Shown one piece after another: positions 51,787 to 60,238 of a stretch of 64,000 nt of DNA. A model generated the notes under the pieces. It was not told the origin of the DNA. It made no database searches and worked only from the letters and a program-made list of their open reading frames with translations. Position 1 is the first letter of the stretch; each line of letters begins with the position of its first letter. The stretch spans positions 124,001-188,000 of the forward strand of contig NZ_LN879457.1 of NCBI RefSeq assembly GCF_001403615.1, read 5' to 3'. This DNA comes from Desnuesiella massiliensis. GTDB lineage: Bacteria; Bacillota; Clostridia; Clostridiales; Clostridiaceae. The position numbers and the translations under genes are program-made.

Positions 51787-52377
51787 TTGAAAGTATTACA
51801 GAGTAACAAGAATAAATATATACTCATACTTTCCTTCATACTGATTAGCTCAACTGTTTTTGGGTATGTATTTATAATTAACAAGGCAAAGAATAAAAAT
51901 AATGAATTTAATTTTGTACTACGATATGGTGTTTATCAAAAAGTTAATATTTTTAAGTTTAGTTATTTAGAAGAACCTAAAAATATATTAGATACCTTTA
52001 AGCATACTTACACAAAAGATTTACTGGAAGCAGGTACAGTAACTACTAAGCTAGAATTTACTAAAGAGGATATGAAGCAAGTGATGGACTTTATGATAAA
52101 AGAGGATGTTTTAAATTATCCTGAAGAATTCAAAGGATTTGTTAGAACTTATCCTACTGTAGTTTTTAAATTAAAAATTTTCTATAATGGCAAAGAAAAA
52201 TCTATAGAATGGGCTTACTTGCCTCTAGAGAGAATGTCAAATAAAGTAATTAATGATAATGAGGAAAAGTTAGAGCAATATAAAAATTTATTAAAACTTG
52301 GACAAATGATTATGGATATAATTCATAGCAAAAATGAATATAGAGAATTACCATCTGAAAAAGATGGGTATCTGTAG
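51787..52377 (+). CDS. Membrane-anchored protein of unknown function (paralogue of 1245-1778)
   Basis: 196 residues from TTG 51787 with GGGGAG. Signal anchor YILILSFILISSTVFGYVFI, then the shared family blocks DTFKHTYTKDLLEAGTVTTK, NYPEEFKGF and YRELPSEKDGYL. The first copy lies in the array at the other end of the window. Its upstream part contains a REP. Confidence 0.72.
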   Translation: MKVLQSNKNKYILILSFILISSTVFGYVFIINKAKNKNNEFNFVLRYGVYQKVNIFKFSYLEEPKNILDTFKHTYTKDLLEAGTVTTKLEFTKEDMKQVMDFMIKEDVLNYPEEFKGFVRTYPTVVFKLKIFYNGKEKSIEWAYLPLERMSNKVINDNEEKLEQYKNLLKLGQMIMDIIHSKNEYRELPSEKDGYL

Positions 52378-52383
52378 AAGATG

Positions 52384-52481
52384 GGGGACGGTTAACAACT
52401 AGTTGAAGTATTAAGTATAATTTAAATAATATAAGGTAAATAACCCTAGTAAAAATAGTTATAAAAGTTGTTAACCGTCCC
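52384..52481. repeat. REP pair, last in window
   Basis: GGGGACGGTTAACAAC at 52384-52399 and GTTGTTAACCGTCCC at 52467-52481, separated by 67 bp. No further REP occurs to 64 kb. Confidence 0.88.
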
Positions 52482-52629
52482 TACCCTAGATCTCCTCCAT
52501 GCAGATTTGTTGGGGAAATTTAGTTATAATATTTCTTTCCCTTTACAGCTATATTATAATTAAGGTAACCTAATAAGGAAATAAGTTCGCATGAATTAAG
52601 AGTTTATAATGTGAAATGGAGGGGATTTT

Positions 52630-53217
52630 ATGAGTTTCAAATTAACAGCTAAAAGCAACTTAGATTTAACGGGAGAAAAGGTATATTTAAAGGTTTTGGA
52701 TAAGAAATATGCGGATGAATACCTTAAATTGACTTGTGATATGGACTCGGACTCAAGATTATTTACAGGTACACATACCTTTTTCAATGTAACCCAAATA
52801 GAAAATTATTTAGAAGATATATCTACAGACAATTCAAGAATAGATTTTTTGATTTTTGATAAGGAATCTACAGACATAGTTGGAGAGGTTGTTTTAAACG
52901 ATATAAACAGAAAAGATAGAAGATGTAACTTGAGAATAGGAATTTTTAATAAAAACAACTTTAGCAAAGGCTATGGAACAGAAGCCATAATTCTCGCTCT
53001 AAATTATGGATTTGGAATGTTTAATTTACATAAAATATATTTAGACGTTTTGAACTTTAACGATAGAGGAGTTCATGTTTACGAAAAGATAGGCTTTATA
53101 AAAGAAGGTGTTCTTAGGGAGGATATATATTTTAATCATAGATATTACGATGTAATAATGATGAGTATCCTTGAAAATGAATTTAAAGAAAGATATCTAA
53201 GCTTAGATAATAAGTAG
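52630..53217 (+). CDS. GNAT acetyltransferase, RimJ/RimL type
   Basis: 195 residues. LTGEKVYLKVLDKKYADEYL start; RIGIFNKNNFSKGYGTEAII with acetyl-CoA loop; LHKIYLDVLNFNDRGVHVYE and KIGFIKEGVLREDIYFNHRY typical of RimJ/SpeG-like enzymes. GGAGGGG precedes the ATG. First of three adjacent GNAT genes with 9-12 bp gaps, a likely operon. Confidence 0.9.
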   Translation: MSFKLTAKSNLDLTGEKVYLKVLDKKYADEYLKLTCDMDSDSRLFTGTHTFFNVTQIENYLEDISTDNSRIDFLIFDKESTDIVGEVVLNDINRKDRRCNLRIGIFNKNNFSKGYGTEAIILALNYGFGMFNLHKIYLDVLNFNDRGVHVYEKIGFIKEGVLREDIYFNHRYYDVIMMSILENEFKERYLSLDNK

Positions 53218-53226
53218 GGAGAAAAT

Positions 53227-53697
53227 ATGAAGGATGAAAATCTTATTCAATATGTAAATGGTTCTATAGAGCTAATTGATTTTGTGGGCCCCCTATGGAC
53301 AAAGCTAAATCACCATCATAAGAATAATTCCAAGCATTTTTCAGAGAGATATGAAAGAAATACCTTTGAAGAACGAAAAAAAGGTTTGCTAGAAAAAGCT
53401 AAGGACGGAAAGATGAAGATATTCTTATGCAAGGATATAAAGAATAATATTGATATAGGCTACTGTATAAGCACTGTGGATAATAAAAATGTAGGTGAAA
53501 TAGATTCTCTATATGTAGAACCAGAGTATAGAAAGCTAGGTATAGGAGATGCATTAATGAACCAGGGTCTTGCATGGTTAGAGCATAATAAAGTAAGCAC
53601 CATAACCATAGGAGTGGCTTCGGGTAATGAAAAGGCCTTTGGCTTCTATGAAAAATATGGCTTCTATCCTAAGGCTACTATTTTATCTAGAAAATAA
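53227..53697 (+). CDS. GNAT family N-acetyltransferase
   Basis: 156 residues. VGEIDSLYVEPEYRKLGIGD and ALMNQGLAWLEHNKVSTITI hold the GNAT core; KAFGFYEKYGFYPKATIL the end motif. GGGAGAA precedes the ATG. Second gene of the GNAT run, 9 bp after the first. Confidence 0.88.
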   Translation: MKDENLIQYVNGSIELIDFVGPLWTKLNHHHKNNSKHFSERYERNTFEERKKGLLEKAKDGKMKIFLCKDIKNNIDIGYCISTVDNKNVGEIDSLYVEPEYRKLGIGDALMNQGLAWLEHNKVSTITIGVASGNEKAFGFYEKYGFYPKATILSRK

Positions 53698-53709
53698 TAG
53701 GGGGTATAA

Positions 53710-54573
53710 ATGAATATAAAAGCTTATAACCAATTAAAGAATGATATTATATCTGAAATCAGAGCCATTGAGGAAATTTGTAATGCGCAGGACAATTTAA
53801 AAAGCAATACTTTCCTTGATAATTCCATGAATTTTAATAAGGAAATCAAGAGCTTATTCTTAGCTTATGAAGAGGATAAGCTGGTCTCCTTTCTTAATAT
53901 ATTTATACCAACCTCCAAAGAGGGGGAAATTTCAGCCTGCACATTGTCAGCATATAGACAGAAGGGGTATTTTAAGGCTCTTTTTAATGAAGCATTGCAG
54001 GAATTGAATAAATACAAGGTAGATGATGTACTTCTGGTATTAGAGGATAAGGCTGAAGCTGCTAAGGCTATAGCAATCAATCTTGGAGCTAAGTATGATT
54101 TTTCTGAGTACTTGCTAAGATTTAATGGAGATGCTAACTTGCAGTTAATACCTCCAAGCAACATTAGGGTTTTAGAAGCTAAAATAGAGCATCTAGAAGC
54201 TATGGCAAAGTTAGCCCAAGTCACCTTTAATGATAGCTACGAGGATGCCAAAGCCATGATAAATAATGCTTTTGAAACAGAAAGCAGGAAGCAGTATATT
54301 ATAAAGCTAGAAGATAATATCATTGGTATGGCAGGAGCGAGCTTTGAAGAAGAGGAGGCATCTATATTCGGAGTAGGAATATTACCTGAGTACAGAGGGA
54401 AGGGATATAGTAAGATACTTCTAAATGAGATTATTAAAGATATTTATATGAATCATACAAAGAATATTACTCTAGAAGTTAATAGCAGCAACAACATAGC
54501 TTTTAATCTCTATACTAAAAATGGATTTACCATAGATAATGCGTTCCATTATTATAGAAGATCCTGCAAATAG
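53710..54573 (+). CDS. Tandem-domain GNAT acetyltransferase
   Basis: 287 residues, twice the GNAT length. The N-terminal half has a degenerate domain (EISACTLSAYRQKGYFKALF); the C-terminal half a canonical one (IFGVGILPEYRGKGYSKILL; LEVNSSNNIAFNLYTKNGFT). Such double GNATs include mycothiol-synthase-like and aminoglycoside-acting enzymes. GGGG precedes the ATG. Third in the GNAT operon. Confidence 0.87.
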   Translation: MNIKAYNQLKNDIISEIRAIEEICNAQDNLKSNTFLDNSMNFNKEIKSLFLAYEEDKLVSFLNIFIPTSKEGEISACTLSAYRQKGYFKALFNEALQELNKYKVDDVLLVLEDKAEAAKAIAINLGAKYDFSEYLLRFNGDANLQLIPPSNIRVLEAKIEHLEAMAKLAQVTFNDSYEDAKAMINNAFETESRKQYIIKLEDNIIGMAGASFEEEEASIFGVGILPEYRGKGYSKILLNEIIKDIYMNHTKNITLEVNSSNNIAFNLYTKNGFTIDNAFHYYRRSCK

Positions 54574-54610
54574 AAATAAAAAAATATATAAATATGTAAT
54601 AAAATTTAAA

Positions 54611-54639
54611 TTTACAAACACAAAAAAACATAGTATAAT
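54611..54639 (+). promoter_or_regulatory. Promoter of the MFS exporter leader
   Basis: TTTACA (54611-54616), 17 bp, TATAAT (54634-54639). The start point would be near 54646, giving a leader of about 340 nt. Confidence 0.78.
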
Positions 54640-54645
54640 AATCAA

Positions 54646-54985
54646 AAAAGTGAGTGTGTCTAGAAGTATCGAGCGGCACAGGGACATCACATTGTCTTAC
54701 ACGTAGTTAAAGGGTTTCTGTATGGAAACTTAACTTATACATGTTCCAAAATCACGGCTTTAAGTGATTATGGGGCATGCATAAGTTAATAGTTGAGTTA
54801 GAAATCCTAGATTATACTCTACGGAGTCACTATAGGGAAACAATAGATAAATTGACCTATGCGAATATAGGAAAGTCAAAGGATTTTTATATATGCATAG
54901 AGGAAATTTTACATGTTTTCCTGTAATTGAAGTGACTTTGTAGAGTTTTTTTGTGTTTATTTTTATTTTTTGGGGGATTAAGAGA
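54646..54985 (+). ncRNA. Structured 5' leader of the MFS gene (candidate attenuator)
   Basis: Two large stems: TTAACTTAT...ATAAGTTAA (54730-54789, family C) and ACTCTACGGAGTCACT / AGTGACTTTGTAGAGT (54816-54831, 54931-54946), the latter followed by seven T, so it can terminate transcription. Inside the second, CTATGC...GCATAG and GGGAAAC...GTTTTCC nest further. A start-proximal GTG frame at 54650-54706 reads 18 codons (SVSRSIERHRDITL). The fold suggests antibiotic- or translation-sensing attenuation; inference only. Confidence 0.6.
54711..54812. repeat. Palindromic repeat family C, copy 4
   Basis: TTTCTG...CAGAAA-like edges with a nearly perfect stem 54730-54789 (AATCACGGCTTTAAGTGATT centre). 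Best-preserved member; compare 32043, 42102 and 46471. Confidence 0.65.
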
Positions 54986-56176
54986 ATGATGAGGGATGGT
55001 TATTTAAGAAATGAGAGGATTTATTATTTTTATTCTACATTTGCAGAGTTATTAATTTTAGGACCTATAATGGTTCTGTTTCTAATAGCAAAGGGATTAA
55101 ATTTTACTGAGATAATGCTGCTACAATCAATTTCTGCCATAGGCACTGTAATATTTGAAGTACCTACTGGGGCTGTAGCAGATAGAATAGGAAGAAAACA
55201 AAGCTTATTACTAGGATCTATCTTATGGGCCATAAGCCTAGGTTTTTATATTGTAGGAACTAATTTTGTTATTTTTGCTTTAGCTGAAATTACCTTTAGC
55301 TTAGGAGCAGCCTTTAAATCTGGGGCAGATAGTGCCATGATTTATGATTCATTAAAAGCCTCTGGTAGAGAAAAGGGTTACTCTAAGGTGGAGGGAAAGG
55401 CAAGATCACTGGCATTATATGCCCAGGCCATAGGATCTATAATATCTAGCTTTGTGTATGAAGTGAATATTTATTTACCCATGATATTATCCATAATATT
55501 TATGTTAATAACCTTTATAATCACCTTGTATTTTAAAGAGCCTACTATAGAAATAGCAGGAGAAAGAGAAAAAAATTATTGGAGACAGGTGCTAAATAGC
55601 GGTAAATATATTTTAGGTCATGAAAAATTAAAGGCTGTCATAGTGTTTTCCATGGTGTTCTTTATATTTTATAGAACTGGATTTTGGTACTTTCAGCCTT
55701 ATATGGAGGCAGTTAATATACCTGTAAGGTATTTTGGGCTCATTTTTTTCGTATTTAATATTACAGCGGCCTTTAGCTCCAAAAGAAGTGGCTATATAAT
55801 GGATAAAACCAAACCTAGAACACTAACCTTTATGGCAGGCTTGATGATAATATCTTTTTTAATATTAGGAATATGTAAAATATGGATAGGTGTAATAGCA
55901 ATATTATTGCAGCAGATTGCCAGAGGAGTTTATAGACCTGCTATAACGAAATATATGAATAAACATATACCCTCTGACAAACGTGCTACCATATTATCCT
56001 TTCAAAGTTTATGTACTAATGTAGCCATAGCTTTGGCTTTCCCATTTATGGGGCTTTTAAAGGATTCTGTAGACATTTTTTTAACTCACAAAATTTTATT
56101 TTTAACAATGTTATTAATGACATTACCAGCTTTAAAATATATGAAATCTAGATTAGGAAATAAAAAATTATCATAA
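54986..56176 (+). CDS. Major facilitator superfamily (MFS) transporter
   Basis: About 396 residues from ATG 54986 (second ATG 54989 possible) with GGGGGA. Twelve hydrophobic segments. The loop 2-3 motif VADRIGRKQSLLLGS is the MFS signature and GAVADR-IGRK fits drug-exporter families; the symmetric motif SKRSGYIMDKTKPR lies after segment 7. Probably an efflux pump controlled by the structured leader. Confidence 0.9.
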   Translation: MMRDGYLRNERIYYFYSTFAELLILGPIMVLFLIAKGLNFTEIMLLQSISAIGTVIFEVPTGAVADRIGRKQSLLLGSILWAISLGFYIVGTNFVIFALAEITFSLGAAFKSGADSAMIYDSLKASGREKGYSKVEGKARSLALYAQAIGSIISSFVYEVNIYLPMILSIIFMLITFIITLYFKEPTIEIAGEREKNYWRQVLNSGKYILGHEKLKAVIVFSMVFFIFYRTGFWYFQPYMEAVNIPVRYFGLIFFVFNITAAFSSKRSGYIMDKTKPRTLTFMAGLMIISFLILGICKIWIGVIAILLQQIARGVYRPAITKYMNKHIPSDKRATILSFQSLCTNVAIALAFPFMGLLKDSVDIFLTHKILFLTMLLMTLPALKYMKSRLGNKKLS

Positions 56177-56186
56177 GGAGAGTATT

Positions 56187-56663
56187 ATGAAAGGCGTTAT
56201 CAATATAGAATTAAACGAAATTATATACGAAAAACTTAATGCACTTAACAAAAGAGCAGCAGTAGAAACTGTAGTTAACGGACTAAGAGAACATTTTGAA
56301 AACTATGATGCTAAAATGAATCCAGATTTAGAAAACATATTAGAACACTATGATGAAAGTAAGGAGAGAATATTTTTGGTAGCCTCCTATAAAGGCGAAG
56401 TCATAGCTACGGGAGCATTGATTAAAGAATTTCATAACATAGGCAGAATAGTTAGAATGTCTGTGAATAAAGTCTATAGAGGAAGAGGCATAGGAAGATT
56501 AATTATAGCTGAGCTTGAAAAATTAGCTTTATCTAAAGGCTATAAAAAAATACTAATTGAAACCAATCACGATTGGTATGAGGCCATTAAGCTTTATATT
56601 AAGTGTGGATACATCAAATACAAAGAGAAAATTGGAGACGTACATTTTATAAAATATTTATAA
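56187..56663 (+). CDS. GNAT family N-acetyltransferase
   Basis: 158 residues: VRMSVNKVYRGRGIGRLIIA (acetyl-CoA loop R-G-R-G-I-G), LIETNHDWYEAIKLYIKCGY. AAGGAGAG precedes the ATG; 10 bp after the MFS gene, probably the same operon. The transporter-acetyltransferase pairing hints at drug detoxification. Confidence 0.88.
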   Translation: MKGVINIELNEIIYEKLNALNKRAAVETVVNGLREHFENYDAKMNPDLENILEHYDESKERIFLVASYKGEVIATGALIKEFHNIGRIVRMSVNKVYRGRGIGRLIIAELEKLALSKGYKKILIETNHDWYEAIKLYIKCGYIKYKEKIGDVHFIKYL

Positions 56664-56709
56664 AGAATTAGGCATCGTAAAAAAGTAATTAGCCAAAGAT
56701 GGATCGTAT

Positions 56710-56776
56710 ATTTTGCGTAAGACAAGGACACAGGTTTCATTAATATGGGGTCTGTGCGCGCAGTATTACGCAAAAT
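56710..56776. repeat. GC-rich hairpin element
   Basis: ATTTTGCGTAA (56710-56720) and TTACGCAAAAT (56766-56776) are exact inverse arms around a 45-bp core that includes GTCTGTGCGCGCAG, far more GC-rich than its surroundings. No gene. Function unknown. Confidence 0.5.
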
Positions 56777-56833
56777 AGACGAGTAGACTGATTAGTTATT
56801 TTTATGGAGATGTCTTATATAAGGAGAAGGGTT

Positions 56834-57742
56834 ATGCAAGTAGCAGATTTAAAAAAATATATACCAGAGATAAGCAATAGCACAAGCATAGAAGAGATAA
56901 ATAAAGGCTTTTCCAATGATAAAAAGTTTTTAGTAACGAATAAAAATACTAAGCTATTGCTTCGAGTATCTAATATAAAAGAGTTTCAATCTAAACTAAA
57001 TGAATATAATACCTTAAAAAAGCTTCATCAGTATTCCGTGAGATCCTCTAAGCCCATATCCATAGGCTTGCAGCAGGAACTGGAAATTTGCTATATGCTT
57101 CTTAGCTATATAGAAGGAGAAGATGGCGAAGAGATACTGCCTAAATATTCCAGAGAAGAACAATTTAAAATAGGTCTAGAAGCAGGCAGAGAGCTTAAAA
57201 AGATGCATAATCTTGAAGCAGATAGCTCCATAAGTAATTGGTACGAAAGAAAATCTCTTAAAAATAAGAAATATATAGAGGCCTATAAAAACTGCGGTAT
57301 TAAAATAAAAAATGAGGATAAAATCATAGCTTTTATTGAGGAAAATGAAAAATATCTAAAAAAGAGACCTAACACCTTTCAGCACGATGATTTTCATCCT
57401 GCTAATATTATAATAAAAAATAAGCATTATGCTGGAACCATAGACTTTAACAGATATGATTGGGGAGATCCTATCCATGATTTTTGTAAGGTTGCTTTAT
57501 TTGGAAGGTCTGTAAGTGTTCCTTTTAGCATAGGGCAAATACAGGGATATTTCAATTCTGAAAATATACCAGAGGAATTTTGGAGGCTTTATGCCCTATA
57601 TGCAGCTATGAGTATCTTCTCTTCAATAATATGGACTATAGGACATGATCCAAAGGGCTTACCAGCTATGTTAGAAAATTTATGCTTAATATTAGAAGAT
57701 CATAAATATTTTGAGAAATTAAAGCCTCAATGGTATGATTAA
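56834..57742 (+). CDS. Aminoglycoside/choline-type phosphotransferase (APH family)
   Basis: 302 residues from ATG 56834 with AAGGAG. N-lobe with INKGFSNDKKFLVTNKNTKL and a lysine-like LLLRVSN; catalytic loop FQHDDFHPANIII (HxDxxxxN) and metal-binding TIDFNRYDWGDPIHDF (D for DFG). This is the APH/choline-kinase fold with a full catalytic set. A drug substrate is possible. Confidence 0.88.
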   Translation: MQVADLKKYIPEISNSTSIEEINKGFSNDKKFLVTNKNTKLLLRVSNIKEFQSKLNEYNTLKKLHQYSVRSSKPISIGLQQELEICYMLLSYIEGEDGEEILPKYSREEQFKIGLEAGRELKKMHNLEADSSISNWYERKSLKNKKYIEAYKNCGIKIKNEDKIIAFIEENEKYLKKRPNTFQHDDFHPANIIIKNKHYAGTIDFNRYDWGDPIHDFCKVALFGRSVSVPFSIGQIQGYFNSENIPEEFWRLYALYAAMSIFSSIIWTIGHDPKGLPAMLENLCLILEDHKYFEKLKPQWYD

Positions 57743-57752
57743 AATTTTTAAT

Positions 57753-57870
57753 ATATATAGGTTGCAAAAATCTAAGTACATTTCTTTAGCTTCAAAATTC
57801 CTAGGGTCGAACCTATTAAGCAGTGGAATTTTGCATCTAAGAAATGTAAGATTTTTATTGCAACATATAT
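57753..57870. repeat. MITE-like repeat, copy 2
   Basis: GGTTGCAAAAATCTAAGTAC and the inverse of AATGTAAGATTTTTATTGCA are the terminal repeats; the centre TTCAAAATTCCTAGGGTCGA equals copy 1 (31631-31748) in the opposite orientation. No coding capacity. Confidence 0.78.
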
Positions 57871-57902
57871 AGTATGTTTACAAAAGGAGGGATAACTTAG
57901 GT

Positions 57903-58334
57903 ATGTATCAAGCAGTAAGCTATGAAAAGGATGATTTTTATGTAACTACAGATTTTAAAAACATAGATATTGATGCGGTCTGTTTGCTTCTTTCAAAATC
58001 CTATTGGGCAAGTTCACGCCCTAGAGATGTAATAATTAAATCTCTAGAAAACTCATTATGCTTTTCTTTATTTCATAAGGATAAACAAATTGGGTTCATA
58101 AGAGTTATAACAGATTGCGCTACCTTCGCTTATTTATGTGATGTGATAATTGATGAAAACTATAGAAGTAATGGACTCGGAAAATGGTTTGTTGAATGTA
58201 TGTTTAAACATCCAGATCTACAAAATTTAAGACGCTGGTGCCTTATTACAAGAGATGCACAGGAGTTTTATAAAAAGTTTGGCTTTAATAGTCTAAGCAA
58301 CCCTGAAAGATACATGGAGATATTTAATGGGTAA
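57903..58334 (+). CDS. GNAT family N-acetyltransferase
   Basis: 143 residues: YLCDVIIDENYRSNGLGKWF is the core with R-S-N-G-L-G; QEFYKKFGFNSLSNPERYME the end. The layout matches small YqjY/GCN5-like proteins with N-terminal ASSRPRDVIIKSLENSLCFS. AAGGAGGG precedes the ATG. Confidence 0.87.
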   Translation: MYQAVSYEKDDFYVTTDFKNIDIDAVCLLLSKSYWASSRPRDVIIKSLENSLCFSLFHKDKQIGFIRVITDCATFAYLCDVIIDENYRSNGLGKWFVECMFKHPDLQNLRRWCLITRDAQEFYKKFGFNSLSNPERYMEIFNG

Positions 58335-58617
58335 GGTCATTTTAAAACCAAGCATAAGAATTTATTAAGAATAAGCACTTTCTTTATAGGAGGTGTTTTA
58401 TTTTTAAGGAAGGACATGTAATTATTCTAAATATTTGAAATTACTGGTTACCTTTTGTATAATTAAGTAAATATGATTTTGAATGAGATCAATTCAAAGT
58501 ACTCTGAGGAATCAGCGCTGCTTACAATTGAATGGGATTAGTAAATATACGCAGGTTGCAAATGAAACAATATATAATTACCGCTAATAAAATGAAAATG
58601 AGCGGAGGTAATAAAAA

Positions 58618-59175
58618 ATGCTAGTGCATAAAGGTACACAAAAAATTGAAACGGAAAGGCTCATATTGCGTAAATTTAAGCTAAGCGATTCTGAGTATAT
58701 GTTCAAAAATTGGGCAACTGATAGTGAAGTATGTAAATTTTTGAGTTGGAGTCCCCATAGTGATTTAAGTGAAACAGAGCAAGTTGTTGAAAATTGGATT
58801 AATACCTATATATATGATAACTACTATAATTGGGCCATTGAGTTAAAAGAAATTGGAGAGATAATTGGACAAATTTCTATTATGAATTTAAACGAAAGAT
58901 ATTACTCATGCGAGGTGGCATATAATATAGGCAGATCATTTTGGGGGAAAGGTATCATGTCAGAAGCTTTAAGAGCTGTTATCATCTATATGATTAAAAA
59001 CATTGGTATAAATAGGTTGGAAGCAAAGCATGACACTAAAAACCCTGCATCAGGAAGAGTAATGCAAAAGTCTGGCATGAAATATGAGGGCATTATGAGG
59101 CAGGTAAAAATTAATAAGCATGGATACTTTTATGACTTAGCATTGTACTCAGTTTTGAAGTCTGATTTAAAGTAG
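58618..59175 (+). CDS. GNAT acetyltransferase, RimJ/RimL type
   Basis: 185 residues: KIETERLILRKFKLSDSEYM start, then VAYNIGRSFWGKGIMSEALR loop and INRLEAKHDTKNPASGRVMQ with KSGMKYEGIMRQ. GGAGGTA precedes the ATG. Typical of ribosomal-protein or antibiotic acetylating RimJ-like enzymes. Confidence 0.9.
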   Translation: MLVHKGTQKIETERLILRKFKLSDSEYMFKNWATDSEVCKFLSWSPHSDLSETEQVVENWINTYIYDNYYNWAIELKEIGEIIGQISIMNLNERYYSCEVAYNIGRSFWGKGIMSEALRAVIIYMIKNIGINRLEAKHDTKNPASGRVMQKSGMKYEGIMRQVKINKHGYFYDLALYSVLKSDLK

Positions 59176-59240
59176 TAGCATGATATAGTTATAATTGTAT
59201 GATATTTTGATATTGTTTACTGATGGTCATCACCATATCG

Positions 59241-59294
59241 TAATATTACTTATAAATTATAAATTTGCAATATTTGGACAATGGTAAAGTAATG
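59241..59294 (+). repeat. Repeat family D, copy 2 (upstream region repeat)
   Basis: GTAATATTACTTATAAATTA to GGTAAAGTAATG parallels 1149-1202. It lies 26 bp before the methyltransferase start. Confidence 0.45.
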
Positions 59295-59319
59295 ATAACT
59301 AATAAGGGGGAAATTAAGT

Positions 59320-60027
59320 ATGAAGCCATATGAAAGATTATCAAAATTATATAGTAGGGATTGGGGAAAATATAGTTCTAAATATACAGAGCTGATTTCT
59401 AATGTTATTGAGAATTATAACTTAAAGGTCCATTCTGTACTAGATGTTGCCTGTGGTACAGGAATACTTGCTTCAGAGTTATATAGTAGAAATTTTGAAG
59501 TTAGTGGAATTGATATTTCCGAGGACATGATTAATATAGCAAGAGAAAATACAAGGGGAATCGATTTTCAAGTTTCAGATATGTCAGAATTCAAATTTAA
59601 CAAGAAGTTTCAAATGATAACTTGTGCATTTGATTCAATTAATTATTTGACATGTGATGCGAAGATGGAAAAAACACTCAAAAATATTTTCTTGCATTTA
59701 GATGATAATGGTGTTTTAATTTTTGATATAAATACCCCGACTTTATATGAAGAAAGGCATTTTGGAGTAATTGATAGGGACTTCGATGAAATAAAATTTA
59801 AACAGATATTAGAATATGATAAGGAACATAAAATAGGTAAAACTATTTTTGATTTTGGAAATGATGGATCAGAGATTCATATTCAAAAGGCTTATTCAGC
59901 TGACGAGATGGATAAATTTCTTTTAGAATCTGGGTTTCGAATAATGAATAGATATAAAGATTTCAAGTTATCACCAATTGATGATAAGGCATATAAAATA
60001 TTCTATGTGGTTCAGAAGTCACTTTAA
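59320..60027 (+). CDS. Class I SAM-dependent methyltransferase
   Basis: 235 residues. Motif I VLDVACGTGILASELYSRNF, motif II VSGIDISEDMINIARENTRG, then MITCAFDSINYLTCDAKMEK (motif IV-like) and ILIFDINTPTLYEERHF. The profile is that of small-molecule O/N-methyltransferases of the Methyltransf_25 group. AAGGGGG precedes the ATG. Confidence 0.88.
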   Translation: MKPYERLSKLYSRDWGKYSSKYTELISNVIENYNLKVHSVLDVACGTGILASELYSRNFEVSGIDISEDMINIARENTRGIDFQVSDMSEFKFNKKFQMITCAFDSINYLTCDAKMEKTLKNIFLHLDDNGVLIFDINTPTLYEERHFGVIDRDFDEIKFKQILEYDKEHKIGKTIFDFGNDGSEIHIQKAYSADEMDKFLLESGFRIMNRYKDFKLSPIDDKAYKIFYVVQKSL

Positions 60028-60048
60028 ATAATGATTATATAAATAAAT

Positions 60049-60228
60049 AGTGATCGCAAAGTAATTGCCATTACAGGTACTTGAGGAAGTGGAAAATCAT
60101 CTACTGCGGAAATTCTTATGCAAAAATATGGATTTGGTGTAATTGATGGGGATTGTGTTATGCGAGTTGTAAAGCATAAATTGAGAGGTAATAAAATTGA
60201 ATTTAATGGACCTCCAATTGCAAGATGA
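60049..60228 (+). pseudogene. Fragment of dephospho-CoA kinase-like gene
   Basis: In one frame: SDRKVIAITGT, TGA, GSGKSSTAEILMQKYGF and GVIDGDCVMRVVKHKLRGN to TGA 60228. The Walker A of CoaE-like kinases is cut by the opal codon at its second Gly-x position, and the C-terminal two thirds are missing. No start codon. A dead fragment between the methyltransferase and HAD genes. Confidence 0.6.
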
Positions 60229-60238
60229 GAGGGTTAAT

